Shown: piece by piece, positions 6,201 to 13,687 of the stretch
Layout of the letters: every line of letters starts with the position of its first letter
Numbering within the stretch: the stretch's first letter is position 1
NCBI GenBank assembly: GCA_964501985.1
Contig: CAZCVY010000150.1
Span: 1-16,924, forward strand
Reading direction: 5' to 3'
Source of the DNA: Bog-366 sp964501985
Lineage (GTDB): Bacteria; Acidobacteriota; Terriglobia; UBA7540
Length of the DNA stretch: 16,924 nt
Translations under genes and position numbers: made by a program
The notes under the pieces: generated by a model
Databases searched by the model: none
What the model was told of the DNA's origin: nothing
What the model saw: only the letters and a program-made list of their open reading frames with translations

Positions 6201-7160
6201 ATGGCGAAGAAATTCAAGGACCTCACCGAGCAGGAAATTCTGGCACTGGCGATTACCCTGGAAGAAGAGGACTCGCGTATCTATGGCGATTTTGCCGACG
6301 GATTGCGCATGACCTATCCCGCCAGCGCCAAGATGTTTGACGCGATGCAGGAGGAGGAAAACGGACATCGCCGCAGCCTGATTGAAACCTACCAAAAGCG
6401 CTTCGGTGAGCACATTCTGCTGATCCGGCGCCACGACGTGAAGGGCTTCATCCAGCATAAGCCGGTGTGGCTGGTGAGGCCGCTGGGCATTGACACGGTG
6501 CGTAAGCAAGCCGAAATTATGGAGCTTGAGAGCCGCCGCTTCTATGAACGAGCCATTGAAAAGGTGTCGGACGCCTCGACGCGCAGGCTCCTGGGCGACC
6601 TTGCCGCAGTCGAAGCCCAGCACTCGGCCAAGGCGGAATCGTTAGAGAAAGAATACCTGACGCCCGACGTACGCCGCGAGGAAGACGCCGCCAATCGGCG
6701 CCTGTTCGTTTTGCAGATTATCCAGCCGGGTCTGGCGGGATTGATGGACGGCTCGGTATCAACCCTGGCTCCCGTTTTCGCCGCCGCTTTCGCCACGCGC
6801 AGCAGCCCCACTGCCTTTCTGGTGGGCCTGGCAGCTTCCGTGGGAGCCGGAATCTCCATGGGTTTCGCCGAAGCGCTGTCCGATGACGGATCGCTGACCG
6901 GCCGCGGGCATCCGTGGGTGCGAGGGGCGATTTGTGGCCTGATGACCGCCATGGGAGGCATTGGGCACACGATGCCGTTTCTGATTCACAATTTCCACCT
7001 GGCCATGACGGCAGCCGTATTTGTGGTGGCGGTGGAACTCGGGGTCATCAGCTACGTCCGCCATCGTTACATGGACACACCGTTTCTTTCCGCCGCGTTT
7101 CAGGTGGTGGTCGGAGGGGTGTTGGTTTTTCTCACGGGGATTTTGATAGGAAGCTCGTGA
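6201..7160 (+). CDS. mbfA: MbfA-type rubrerythrin/VIT fusion iron transporter
   Basis: 319 residues in two parts. Residues 1-165 form a ferritin-like di-iron domain: EEEDSRIYGDF (21-31), EEENGH (51-56, the ExxH pattern), ELESRRFYERA (108-118) and EAQH (138-141) supply the expected carboxylates and histidines. Residues 166-319 form a VIT1/CCC1-type membrane domain: QPGLAGLMDGSVSTLAPVFA (175-194), GISMGFAEALSDDGSLTGRG (217-236), then further hydrophobic segments to the C-terminus. MbfA proteins oxidise ferrous iron and export it from the cytoplasm, protecting against iron and peroxide stress. The ATG at 6201 is chosen because homology begins there; the frame is open upstream only through the REP-like repeat. 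The ribosome site is weak (GAGCGAAAG). Control by Fur or Irr is likely in relatives, but no operator is recognised here. Confidence 0.88.
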   Translation: MAKKFKDLTEQEILALAITLEEEDSRIYGDFADGLRMTYPASAKMFDAMQEEENGHRRSLIETYQKRFGEHILLIRRHDVKGFIQHKPVWLVRPLGIDTVRKQAEIMELESRRFYERAIEKVSDASTRRLLGDLAAVEAQHSAKAESLEKEYLTPDVRREEDAANRRLFVLQIIQPGLAGLMDGSVSTLAPVFAAAFATRSSPTAFLVGLAASVGAGISMGFAEALSDDGSLTGRGHPWVRGAICGLMTAMGGIGHTMPFLIHNFHLAMTAAVFVVAVELGVISYVRHRYMDTPFLSAAFQVVVGGVLVFLTGILIGSS

Positions 7161-7165
7161 TTATC

Positions 7166-7333
7166 GGGTCATTTGTTCATCGGGTCATGGAGTCATTGAA
7201 GTGCTGTCCGTTGTCAGTGGTCCGTCGTCCGTAGCAAGCGACACGACGATGGTTAGCCTTTGGCCACTGACGACTGACAACGGACCACGGTCAGTTCTTG
7301 AATGACCCGATGATCACGATGAATAAATGACCC
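7166..7333. repeat. Nested imperfect inverted repeat between mbfA and rpiB
   Basis: Outer arms 7166-7182 and 7317-7333 match at 16 of 17 positions. The next pair, ATCGGGTCAT at 7179-7188 and ATGACCCGAT at 7302-7311, is perfect. An inner pair, GTCCGTTGTCAGT (7206-7218) and ACTGACAACGGAC (7273-7285), is also perfect. The structure ends 22 bp before the rpiB ATG. It may be a non-autonomous element or a large hairpin in the rpiB leader. Short TGTCAGT/ACTGACA units recur at 10850-10925. Confidence 0.75.
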
Positions 7334-7355
7334 AATTCTGCCGGAGGATTTTCTC

Positions 7356-7817
7356 ATGCGCCTCGTTCTTGGTTCGGATCATGCTGGCTTTGAACTCAAA
7401 CAGGAATTGGTTGGATTTCTGCGCGCTTTGGGCCACGAGGTTCTGGACGTGGGCACCAACAGCACCGCTCCGGTGGATTATCCCGACTATGCCGAGGCGG
7501 TTTCCGCCGCGGTGCTCGACGGCCGGGCCGAGCGCGGCGTGCTGATTTGCGGCAGCGGCGTGGGCGTTAGCGTGGCCGCCAACAAGATTCCCGGAATCCG
7601 CGCCGCCATTTGCCATGACTGCTATTCCGCACACCAGGGCGTTGAACACGACAATATGAATGTCCTGGTGTTGGGTTCCCGCATCATCGCCGGGGAACTG
7701 GCCAAGGACCTCCTGCGCGATTTCCTACGCGCCAACTTTACCCACGAGGAACGCCACGTCCGGCGGCTGGCCAAGGTGAAGGCCATCGAAGCACACTACT
7801 TGCACCCGAAGCCATAG
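7356..7817 (+). CDS. rpiB: Ribose-5-phosphate isomerase B
   Basis: 153 residues, the normal RpiB length; interconverts ribose 5-phosphate and ribulose 5-phosphate in the non-oxidative pentose phosphate pathway, in the cytoplasm. Characteristic segments are GSDHAGFELK (6-15), YPDYAEAV (42-49), ICGSGVGVSVAANK (64-77) with the catalytic Cys65, and EHDNMNVLVLGSR (97-109). GGAGG lies 8 bases before the ATG. The C-terminal extension after residue 145 is short. It is transcribed in the same direction as mbfA but separated by an inverted-repeat element, so it probably has its own promoter. Confidence 0.95.
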   Translation: MRLVLGSDHAGFELKQELVGFLRALGHEVLDVGTNSTAPVDYPDYAEAVSAAVLDGRAERGVLICGSGVGVSVAANKIPGIRAAICHDCYSAHQGVEHDNMNVLVLGSRIIAGELAKDLLRDFLRANFTHEERHVRRLAKVKAIEAHYLHPKP

Positions 7818-7822
7818 GCCGC

Positions 7823-7908
7823 CTCGTAGGGGCACCCCTCGTGGGTGCCCAAAAGGGGGGCCGATTCGGCCCCTGGTGTGGGCAGGCAACGAGGCCTGCC
7901 CCTACGAG
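7823..7908. repeat. GTAGGGGCA-type palindromic repeat pair with alternative hairpins
   Basis: CTCGTAGGGGCA (7823-7834) and TGCCCCTACGAG (7897-7908) are perfect inverted 12-mers. Inside are GGGCACCC/GGGTGCCC (7830-7837 with 7843-7850), GGGGCCGATTCGGCCCC (7857-7873) and GGGCAGGC/GCCTGCCC (7880-7887 with 7894-7901). The outer stem shares bases with the first and third hairpins, so they cannot all form at once. It follows rpiB, but no T-run marks it as a simple terminator. A single relative lies at 13120-13147. Confidence 0.75.
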
Positions 7909-7972
7909 TCCGCTATTGGCAATGAAAGGCTGCGGACCTGGTCCGCGCTATTCTTGCGTGGGAGCGTTAAGG

Positions 7973-8410
7973 ATGGGTCTCGACGCTGTAGTGTACAAGA
8001 GCAAGAAAACGCTCTGCCTCAATCAGGAATTCGCGGATGCGCTGGTTGTCGATATGACAGGAGAAGTCTACTTTGAAGACCCTGCTATGCGCCGCAGGTA
8101 TCCGCGGCATACGTTCATTGCAGTACACAAGAGGCTCGGGAATCTTGCGATGGTAGCACACCTCCGAGAAGAGACTAGGTGTGCCGTCGGTGATCAGGCT
8201 CCGACCGTTCTAGGAAAAATGCTTTACAGCGGGGTCCAGTGTGGAGAAGTAATTTCGGCGGGAGACTTAGACAGATTACGGAACGAGATCGCTTTGATCG
8301 AGGAGGGCACCCGAGAAAGAAGGTCCCCCGAACTCCAGACCTTCCTGGATGACGCAAAGGAACTTATTGCCGCTGCCAGAGCGGAACGCAACCCTATCGT
8401 GTTTACATAG
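7973..8410 (+). CDS. Conserved hypothetical protein, MGLDAVVY family
   Basis: 145 residues from the ATG at 7973, preceded by GGAG eight bases upstream. The N-terminus MGLDAVVYKSKKTL and the segment TGEVYFEDPAMRRRYP (29-44) recall a widespread family of small proteins of unknown function. Further segments are VHKRLGNLAMVAHLREE (51-67) and a helical C-terminal half (ISAGDLDRLRNEIALIEEG, 94-112, then FLDDAKELIAAARAERNP). No signal peptide or membrane segment is seen, so it is probably cytoplasmic. It lies between rpiB and the propeller protein with palindromic repeats on its upstream side; no functional link is evident. Confidence 0.75.
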   Translation: MGLDAVVYKSKKTLCLNQEFADALVVDMTGEVYFEDPAMRRRYPRHTFIAVHKRLGNLAMVAHLREETRCAVGDQAPTVLGKMLYSGVQCGEVISAGDLDRLRNEIALIEEGTRERRSPELQTFLDDAKELIAAARAERNPIVFT

Positions 8411-8459
8411 TAAGAGAGCAGACCTGTTCCGTAGCCGAGCAGCTCGTTCCTCATTGACA

Positions 8460-8500
8460 ATGAAAAGCCGCGGACCTACAGAACAGGTCGCGCTACGAAT
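8460..8500. repeat. CGCGGACCT-AACAGGTCGCG spacer repeat
   Basis: GCCGCGGACCTACAGAACAG followed by GTCGCGCTACG is an imperfect palindrome just before the propeller-protein start. A related GCGGACCTGGTCCGC palindrome lies at 7932-7946, upstream of the preceding gene. Confidence 0.45.
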
Positions 8501-10835
8501 GATCATGAAGCCGCGTTTTGTCGTCCTTTTCATCCTGGTTGCGATTACAGTGCCCCGGGCTTTTCCGCAACTAGCGGTGAAGCCCGCCGGTGCGAGCGTG
8601 CGCGTTGGCGTTTTCCGAGAGGAAGTTAGGCGGGCGTATACGACCAAGGAAAACCTGCCGTCGAACGACGTGCGTTCGATCGCCATCACAGCCTCGGGCG
8701 ATGTTTATGCCGCCACGGCGCAGGGTTTGGCACGCTTTTCGGCGGGTGCGTGGACCAGCGTCGCTGCGGAGGGCGCAGCCGTCGAACAGGTCGCGGCAAA
8801 AGGCAACAACGTCTGGTTCATTTCACGGGACAAGCTCGCTCAATTGCATGGCGCGTCCTTCTCTCTGCCGCCGGTGAAGGTCAACCAACTGACCGTCAGC
8901 GAAGAGCCGCTTCTGGCCACGGATGCGGGGCTCTACTTTTTCGACGGGAAGAACTTCGTCCTTGATTCTCTTCTCGACCGATTGCTGGGAAGCGAGAAGG
9001 CCGTCCGCCAGGTGGCCGTTGCCGCTGATGGCCGGATTGCCGCGGCGACGATGGCGGGACTCTTCCTGAAGGGAGCCGGGGGCGACTGGCGCGCTGTTTA
9101 TCCACGCAATGCCACCCGCAGTTGGGCTCCGCACGACGTGCGCGGGGTCGCGTTTGACTCGCAGGATCGGCTGTGGTTTTCGAGCGCGCAGGGTGTTGGT
9201 CGCGAGGACAAAGAGTGGCGCCTCTACACCGGGGCCGACGGCCTGCCCTACGACGACTTCACCGCGCTCGCGGCGGCTGAGAATGGCGCGGTGTGGTTCG
9301 GCACGCGGATGGGAGCCATCCGCTACGACGGCAAGGATTGGGAATATCGCGAGGGCCGGCGCTGGCTGCCCGAGGATGACGTGCGCGCCCTCGCCGTGAA
9401 TGGCCATGGCGACGCTTGGTTTGCCACTTCTGCGGGAGTCGGCGTGATCGAGCGCCGCCCCATGACCTTTGCCGGGAAGGCCAAGTTCTTTGAAGACGAG
9501 ATCGATATGCGCCACCGCCGCACGCCCTACGGCTACGTTTATAACGTCACCCTGAAGCATCCCGGCGACACGAGCGCATGGGAGCAGCAGGCGAGCGACA
9601 ACGACGGCCTGTGGACCGCGATGTACGGCGCGGGCGAGTGCTTTGACTATGCGGCCACGCGGGATCCGCTGGCGAAGCAGCGCGCCAAAGCGGCGTTTGA
9701 AGCTCTGCGCTTTCTTCGCGTCGTGACCCAGGGCGGAGCGCATCCTGCTCCCCCAGGCTTTGTGGCTCGCTCTATTCTGCCCACCAGCGGCCCTGACCCG
9801 AACCGGGACGACAGCCCCGCGCGCGACGAAAACACGCGCGCGACGAGCGACCATTTGTGGAAAGTCATCACCCCGCGCTGGCCCGTCTCCGCCGACGGCA
9901 AGTGGTATTGGAAAAGCGACACCAGCTCGGACGAACTGGATGGGCACTTCTTTTTCTACGCCCTCTATTACGACCTCGTCGCCGACACGGAAGAAGAACG
10001 CAACCGCGTGCGCGAGCAGGTCGCCGCAATTGCCGGGCACCTGATCGACCACAACTTCCAACTCGTCGATCACGACGGCAAGCCGACGCGCTGGGGCATC
10101 TTCAACCCGGAGAACCTCAACCACAATTTCGAGTGGCGCGAGGAGCGCGGGACAAACTCCCTGAGCATCCTGGCGTATTTGCAGGTGGCCGCGCACATCA
10201 CCGGCGAGCCCAGATTCGCTGCCGCCGCGCGCGGGCTGATTGAGCGGCACGCCTACGCGGCGAACGTTCTGATTCCCAAATCGGATACCGGCCCCGGCTC
10301 CGGCAACCAATCGGATGACGAGATGATTTTTATGAACTACTACAACCTCATCCGATACGAGGCCGACCCGGTTCTCAAGGAGACCTACGCGTTGGCCCTG
10401 TACAGGCAGTGGCAGTGGGAGCAGCAGGAACTCAATCCGTTCTTCGATTTCATTTATGCCGCCAGTTGCAGCGGGCAGACGACCCACGACGCGTTCGGCG
10501 CCGAGGACCTTTCTCCCAAGAGCAACGCATGGCTGGAGGAGTCGGTGGACACGCTCGAACGCTTTCCGCTTGACCGGCTCGACTGGCGATTGATTGACAG
10601 CCATCGCCTGGATATCCTCCGCCTGCCCGATTACATTGATCTCGATCGCGATGTGGCCGCCGCCGGCTATCAGGTGAACGGCAAAGTCATGCCCATTGAT
10701 GAACGTTGGGTTGAACGCTGGAACCACGATCCGTGGGAGCTAGATGAGGGCGGAAACGGCACGACCCTAGCGGATGGCGCGGCGTTTCTGCTTCCGTACT
10801 ATATGGGCCTCTATCACCAGTACATTCGCGAGTGA
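8499..10835 (+). CDS. Exported propeller-repeat protein with C-terminal helical (possibly alpha/alpha-barrel) domain
   Basis: 778 residues from the ATG at 8499 (an ATG at 8505 is equally possible; neither has a clear ribosome site). Residues 4-24 are a signal peptide (KPRFVVLFILVAITVPRAFP). Residues 45-320 hold at least five repeats of the two-component-regulator propeller type, with patterns such as NDVRSIAITASGDVYAATAQ (56-75), DVRGVAFDSQDRLWFSSAQG (213-232), DFTALAAAENGAVWFGTRMG (253-272) and DVRALAVNGHGDAWFATSAG (294-313). From about 335 the protein changes to a helical domain with many aromatic and acidic residues (DNDGLWTAMYGAGECFDYA, WYWKSDTSSDELDGHFFFYA, NPENLNHNFEW, GSGNQSDDEMIFMNYYNL). 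It resembles glycan-processing (alpha/alpha)-barrel enzymes. No kinase or response-regulator domain is present. Probably periplasmic or secreted; polysaccharide recognition or cleavage is an inference, not shown. Confidence 0.75.
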   Translation: MIMKPRFVVLFILVAITVPRAFPQLAVKPAGASVRVGVFREEVRRAYTTKENLPSNDVRSIAITASGDVYAATAQGLARFSAGAWTSVAAEGAAVEQVAAKGNNVWFISRDKLAQLHGASFSLPPVKVNQLTVSEEPLLATDAGLYFFDGKNFVLDSLLDRLLGSEKAVRQVAVAADGRIAAATMAGLFLKGAGGDWRAVYPRNATRSWAPHDVRGVAFDSQDRLWFSSAQGVGREDKEWRLYTGADGLPYDDFTALAAAENGAVWFGTRMGAIRYDGKDWEYREGRRWLPEDDVRALAVNGHGDAWFATSAGVGVIERRPMTFAGKAKFFEDEIDMRHRRTPYGYVYNVTLKHPGDTSAWEQQASDNDGLWTAMYGAGECFDYAATRDPLAKQRAKAAFEALRFLRVVTQGGAHPAPPGFVARSILPTSGPDPNRDDSPARDENTRATSDHLWKVITPRWPVSADGKWYWKSDTSSDELDGHFFFYALYYDLVADTEEERNRVREQVAAIAGHLIDHNFQLVDHDGKPTRWGIFNPENLNHNFEWREERGTNSLSILAYLQVAAHITGEPRFAAAARGLIERHAYAANVLIPKSDTGPGSGNQSDDEMIFMNYYNLIRYEADPVLKETYALALYRQWQWEQQELNPFFDFIYAASCSGQTTHDAFGAEDLSPKSNAWLEESVDTLERFPLDRLDWRLIDSHRLDILRLPDYIDLDRDVAAAGYQVNGKVMPIDERWVERWNHDPWELDEGGNGTTLADGAAFLLPYYMGLYHQYIRE

Positions 10836-10849
10836 AGCAGGAATCGCCG

Positions 10850-10925
10850 CCCACTGACAACCGACAACTGACGACCGTCAACCGAGGAGTGACCGCTGAC
10901 ACCTGACACCCGGCACCTGACACCT
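10850..10925. repeat. ACTGACAAC-type short tandem repeat tract
   Basis: A run of degenerate units (ACTGACAACCGACAACTGAC, then GACCGTCAACC, GCTGACACCTGACACCC, CACCTGACACC) fills the short gap between the convergent propeller and protease genes. Similar units form the inner arms of the inverted repeat at 7206-7285. Confidence 0.6.
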
Positions 10926-10932
10926 TCTTTTC

Positions 10933-12369
10933 TCACTCCATCTCAAACGCCAGGTATTGCAACTGTCCATCGCGTTCGATTTGCAGCGCTACTGAGTCGC
11001 CGGGCTTGAGCTGCTTAACGCCCGTGATCAAGGTTTCCAAGCTGATGATCGTCACCCCGTTCAACTCGTGGATAACGTCTCCTGTCTCGAGGCCGGAATC
11101 GACCGTTGCGCCGAAGGCCGTGCGCGCCGCCACGATCACTCCCGAGGCCATGCGCAAATCCGGAACTAACGCGGAAATCTTGGCGTCGATCTGCACGCCG
11201 ATGATTCCCAGTAGGGGAACCAAGTCCTTTACCGGGTCAAGCGAATCGGCGAGGCGATCCATCTCGCCGCGTTGCTCGACGACGGGAACCTCCAGCGATA
11301 CCTTCTCACCGCCGCGCAGGACTTCCAATTCCAGGGGCGCCGGGTCCTCGCGCCACTGGAAGGCGGAGGCGAACTGCGGGACGTTGATGACCGGCCTTTT
11401 ATCGAGGGTCAGGACGACGTCCTTGACTTTCAGCCCCGCGCCGTCGGCGGGACCCTTGGGGACAACATCGGAGACGATGACGCCATAGTCTTGCGCCAAC
11501 CCCAGCGCACTCGCCAGGGTTGGGGTGATGGTCTGCACGCTGGCGCCGATAACCTCGCGGTGTACGTGGCCCTGCGTACGCAGTTGCTGGTAAATGCGCC
11601 GCACCACTCCACTAGGAATGGCAAAACCAATTCCTTCGTTGCCGCCGCCTTCCGTGAGGATATACGTGTTGATGCCTACGACTTTGCCATCAACGTCCAC
11701 GAGCGGACCACCACTGTTCCCGGGGTTGATGGGCGCGTCCGTCTGGATATAGACCATGGGGCGATCAGGATCAGGCTGGCGAGCAATGGAGCTGATAACG
11801 CCGCTGGTCACCGAATTCGCCAAACCCTCAGGGCTTCCGAAAGCAAACACCAGTTGGCCCTGGCGCACGTCCTGGTATCTGCCAAAAGGAAGCGCCGGCA
11901 GCCCATTGGCTTCGATCTTGAGAAGCGCCAAATCGGTTTCGGCGTGAACGCCAAGCACGCGCGCGTCCATGGTGGTGGGCTTGGAGCGCAGCGTGGCATT
12001 GGGCGAAATACTATTCTCCGATGAGAACAGCACCACCCGGACCCTGACCGCGCCTTCCACCACGTGCGCGTTGGTGATGATGTACCCGTCGCGGTCGACG
12101 ATGAAGCCTGAACCCAGTGAGCGCTGCCGGCCGATCAGCGCCGTGTCCGTGTGCCCGTGCTGTTCCACCTCGCCGTATCCGGACACGAGAACCTGCACGA
12201 CCGAAGGAGAAACCTGCTGCACCAACGACACCACAGAACTGTCCATCTGATGGAGTAAATCCTTGCCAGACGCTGCTTGGGCGCTCATAGCGAACGCCAG
12301 TGTCCCCAGCAAGACCGCCGCGCCTCGTCTGGCAAAAGCCATTGATGGACTCCGCCGGGTTGCGAACAT
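10933..12369 (-). CDS. HtrA/DegP-type periplasmic serine protease with two PDZ domains
   Basis: 478 residues from the ATG at 12369, chosen for the AAGGAGGAGTT directly before it. Residues 13-32 are a signal peptide (ARRGAAVLLGTLAFAMSAQA). The trypsin-like domain carries the triad His102 (ITNAHVV), Asp146 (ETDLALL) and Ser219 (PGNSGGP), with the oxyanion-loop context TDAPINPGNSGGP. A first PDZ spans about 275-355 (YGVIVSDVVPKGPADGAGLK), a second about 388-475 (GVIVAARTAFGATVDSGLET and PGDSVALQIERDGQL). The family degrades or refolds misfolded envelope proteins. The second PDZ is more diverged. It lies 162 bp downstream of the PilZ gene on the same strand with its own strong ribosome site, so either co-transcription or a separate promoter is possible. 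Its 3' end converges with the propeller gene. Confidence 0.93.
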   Translation of the reverse strand: MFATRRSPSMAFARRGAAVLLGTLAFAMSAQAASGKDLLHQMDSSVVSLVQQVSPSVVQVLVSGYGEVEQHGHTDTALIGRQRSLGSGFIVDRDGYIITNAHVVEGAVRVRVVLFSSENSISPNATLRSKPTTMDARVLGVHAETDLALLKIEANGLPALPFGRYQDVRQGQLVFAFGSPEGLANSVTSGVISSIARQPDPDRPMVYIQTDAPINPGNSGGPLVDVDGKVVGINTYILTEGGGNEGIGFAIPSGVVRRIYQQLRTQGHVHREVIGASVQTITPTLASALGLAQDYGVIVSDVVPKGPADGAGLKVKDVVLTLDKRPVINVPQFASAFQWREDPAPLELEVLRGGEKVSLEVPVVEQRGEMDRLADSLDPVKDLVPLLGIIGVQIDAKISALVPDLRMASGVIVAARTAFGATVDSGLETGDVIHELNGVTIISLETLITGVKQLKPGDSVALQIERDGQLQYLAFEME

Positions 12370-12531
12370 AACTCCTCCTTGCCACCGTGTTCGATTCTGA
12401 TTGGGGAGACGAAACCGGCCGAACCATCTGCTCGTCCCCTTTGCCGGGCAGGGGATTATCCCCACTTGATTATGATGCAGTGGGGACCTGTTTTCGCTCA
12501 TTTCTTCGGGTGAGGAGATCTACCAGGAGCG

Positions 12532-12864
12532 CTAGCTTGAAGGTGCCTTGTCGCGGGCGGCCATTTGCAGGCGCAGGTAAAGGCGGCGCATCATTTCACG
12601 GTCGATGGCAGTCATGGAAATGAATTCCGCGGCGAACCCGCCGGGAATGTTCGCGCGCACGATGGCCGCGGCACGGAAGTAGTCAGCGCCCACCTGAATA
12701 CCCAGACGGAAAACCGCTCCGGTGGCAACCTCGCGGGAAGACTTCACGGAGAGGCCAAAGGGACTGAAGTCATGCAGGCGGGCGGTGAATTTCGCCTCGG
12801 TTCCAACGAAGCCTACTTGGGTCGCTGCCTGCGGTCGAAGCCGAATTGCCCGCCTGGTCGCCAC
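12532..12864 (-). CDS. PilZ-domain protein
   Basis: 110 residues, a stand-alone PilZ domain. The c-di-GMP binding motifs are visible: RRAIR (R4xxxR8) near the N-terminus and DFSPFG (D32xSxxG37). Beta-strand-like segments follow (LSVKSSREVATGAVFRLGIQ and AAAIVRANIPGGFAAEFISM), then a C-terminal helix (DREMMRRLYLRLQMAARD). It would sense c-di-GMP and act through a partner, commonly in motility, adhesion or exopolysaccharide control. GTG is the start, with AGGGG seven bases before it. The next gene downstream is the HtrA-like protease; a functional link is not established. Confidence 0.88.
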   Translation of the reverse strand: MATRRAIRLRPQAATQVGFVGTEAKFTARLHDFSPFGLSVKSSREVATGAVFRLGIQVGADYFRAAAIVRANIPGGFAAEFISMTAIDREMMRRLYLRLQMAARDKAPSS

Positions 12865-13002
12865 TTTGTGCCCCTATGGATGAGCATCCTTAACGGTCAT
12901 GCGGAGTTTAGAAATAGGCCCGCATTTGCCCTGTGACTCCGATCGTACAGTCATTGTGTCGGGTCGTCAACTCGAACTCGGAGAGAGTGCCAGCGTGAAT
13001 AC

Positions 13003-13024
13003 GTAGCGGCGAACTTACCTCGCC
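13003..13024 (+). repeat. GTAGCGG-YGA-TTACCTCGCC repeat, copy 2
   Basis: Matches 6024-6045 with a few substitutions (GTAGCGGCGAACTTACCTCG then CC). Confidence 0.5.
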
Positions 13025-13119
13025 TGAGCATGGAGCGGCATCCGTTTTGCGGCTCGGCCGGACTGCGCTACGTCCTACCGTTCGCTTTGTATTGCAAGCC
13101 CGGCGATTTGGACTCCGAT

Positions 13120-13147
13120 GGCACCCACAAGGGGTGCCCCTACGAGG
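13120..13147 (-). repeat. GTAGGGGCA-type repeat, single copy
   Basis: GGCACCCACAAGGGGTGCC followed by CCTACGAGG is the inverse of the left half of the repeat at 7823-7850 and includes its own hairpin (GGCACCC with GGGTGCC). Confidence 0.65.
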
Positions 13148-13551
13148 AAAACTCAAAAAATCCCTCCCGCTGGAAGATTGGTCCCTATTCCCCTAGCCTC
13201 TGGTCGCCAACGTGCTACACATATCTAGCGGAGTATTGTCGGACGGGTAATATGACGCACTGGCGTTGGGGACTGGGGCTAGGTGTGGGGTACTGGATGC
13301 TAGGGACTGGGTGCTGGAGCGGCTCCGAGCTACTGGCGCGGTATATCGGCAGTGCCTTCCCGCGACGCAGGGGGAATTAAGCGCAACTTCCGCGACCGGG
13401 CGAACTATGCCACGATGTATAAGAAAACGAAGCTACTTAGGCGCTGAGATGCGGAAGTTCTGAAAAATGTATGTACCTGATATGGAAGTAGTTAGTCAGC
13501 TTCGGGTCGCGAGCGGCGTAAAACAAGGGGAATCAAAAAATGAAGGCTAAT

Positions 13552-13657
13552 CCCACGATGTTGTTGAAAACACAAGGAGGGCTCTTTGGCTTATCCCACG
13601 ATATTTATGAAAACAAGCAACTTAACTCGAAAAAGCCACGATATTCATGAAAACACG
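13552..13657 (+). repeat. Three direct copies of a CCCACGATATTTATGAAAAC-like sequence
   Basis: Copies begin at 13552 (CCCACGATGTTGTTGAAAAC), 13595 (CCCACGATATTTATGAAAAC) and 13634 (GCCACGATATTCATGAAAAC). The last two differ at few positions; the first is more diverged. Starts are about 43 and 40 bp apart, with unrelated sequence between. They end about 30 bp before the reverse-transcriptase remnant. The spacing is regular but the copies are too few and too diverged for a CRISPR array. Confidence 0.7.
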
Positions 13658-13687
13658 GGTAGTTGTGCGCTAAAACGAGCCGGTAGG

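Larger units (their letters stand above)
12865..13687. other. Long non-coding stretch with spacer repeats
   Basis: About 820 bp without a convincing gene; the open frames here lack family resemblance and start signals. It holds GTAGCGGCGAACTTACCTCG at 13003-13022, a GGCACCC/GGGTGCC hairpin plus CCCTACGAGG at 13120-13147, a G-rich tract of GGGACTGG and GGTGCTGG-like units at 13265-13322, and three direct repeats at 13552-13657. The minus-strand promoter for the PilZ gene should lie near its left end. The right part probably belongs to the degraded intron region. Confidence 0.5.

Noticed and set aside
7830..7855. Rho-independent terminator after rpiB
   Set aside because: The hairpin is perfect but is followed by AAAA and G-runs on the coding strand, not a T-run.
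8823..10727. Very long open frame on the minus strand (634 codons)
   Set aside because: It is antisense to the propeller protein, has no family resemblance, and is a by-product of high GC at third codon positions.
13030..13380. 116-codon plus-strand frame as a gene
   Set aside because: It runs through the GTAGGGGCA-type repeat and the G-rich tract, has no ribosome site and no family resemblance.
13552..13657. Possible CRISPR array
   Set aside because: Only three copies, repeats about 20 bp and imperfect, unequal spacing, and no cas genes nearby.
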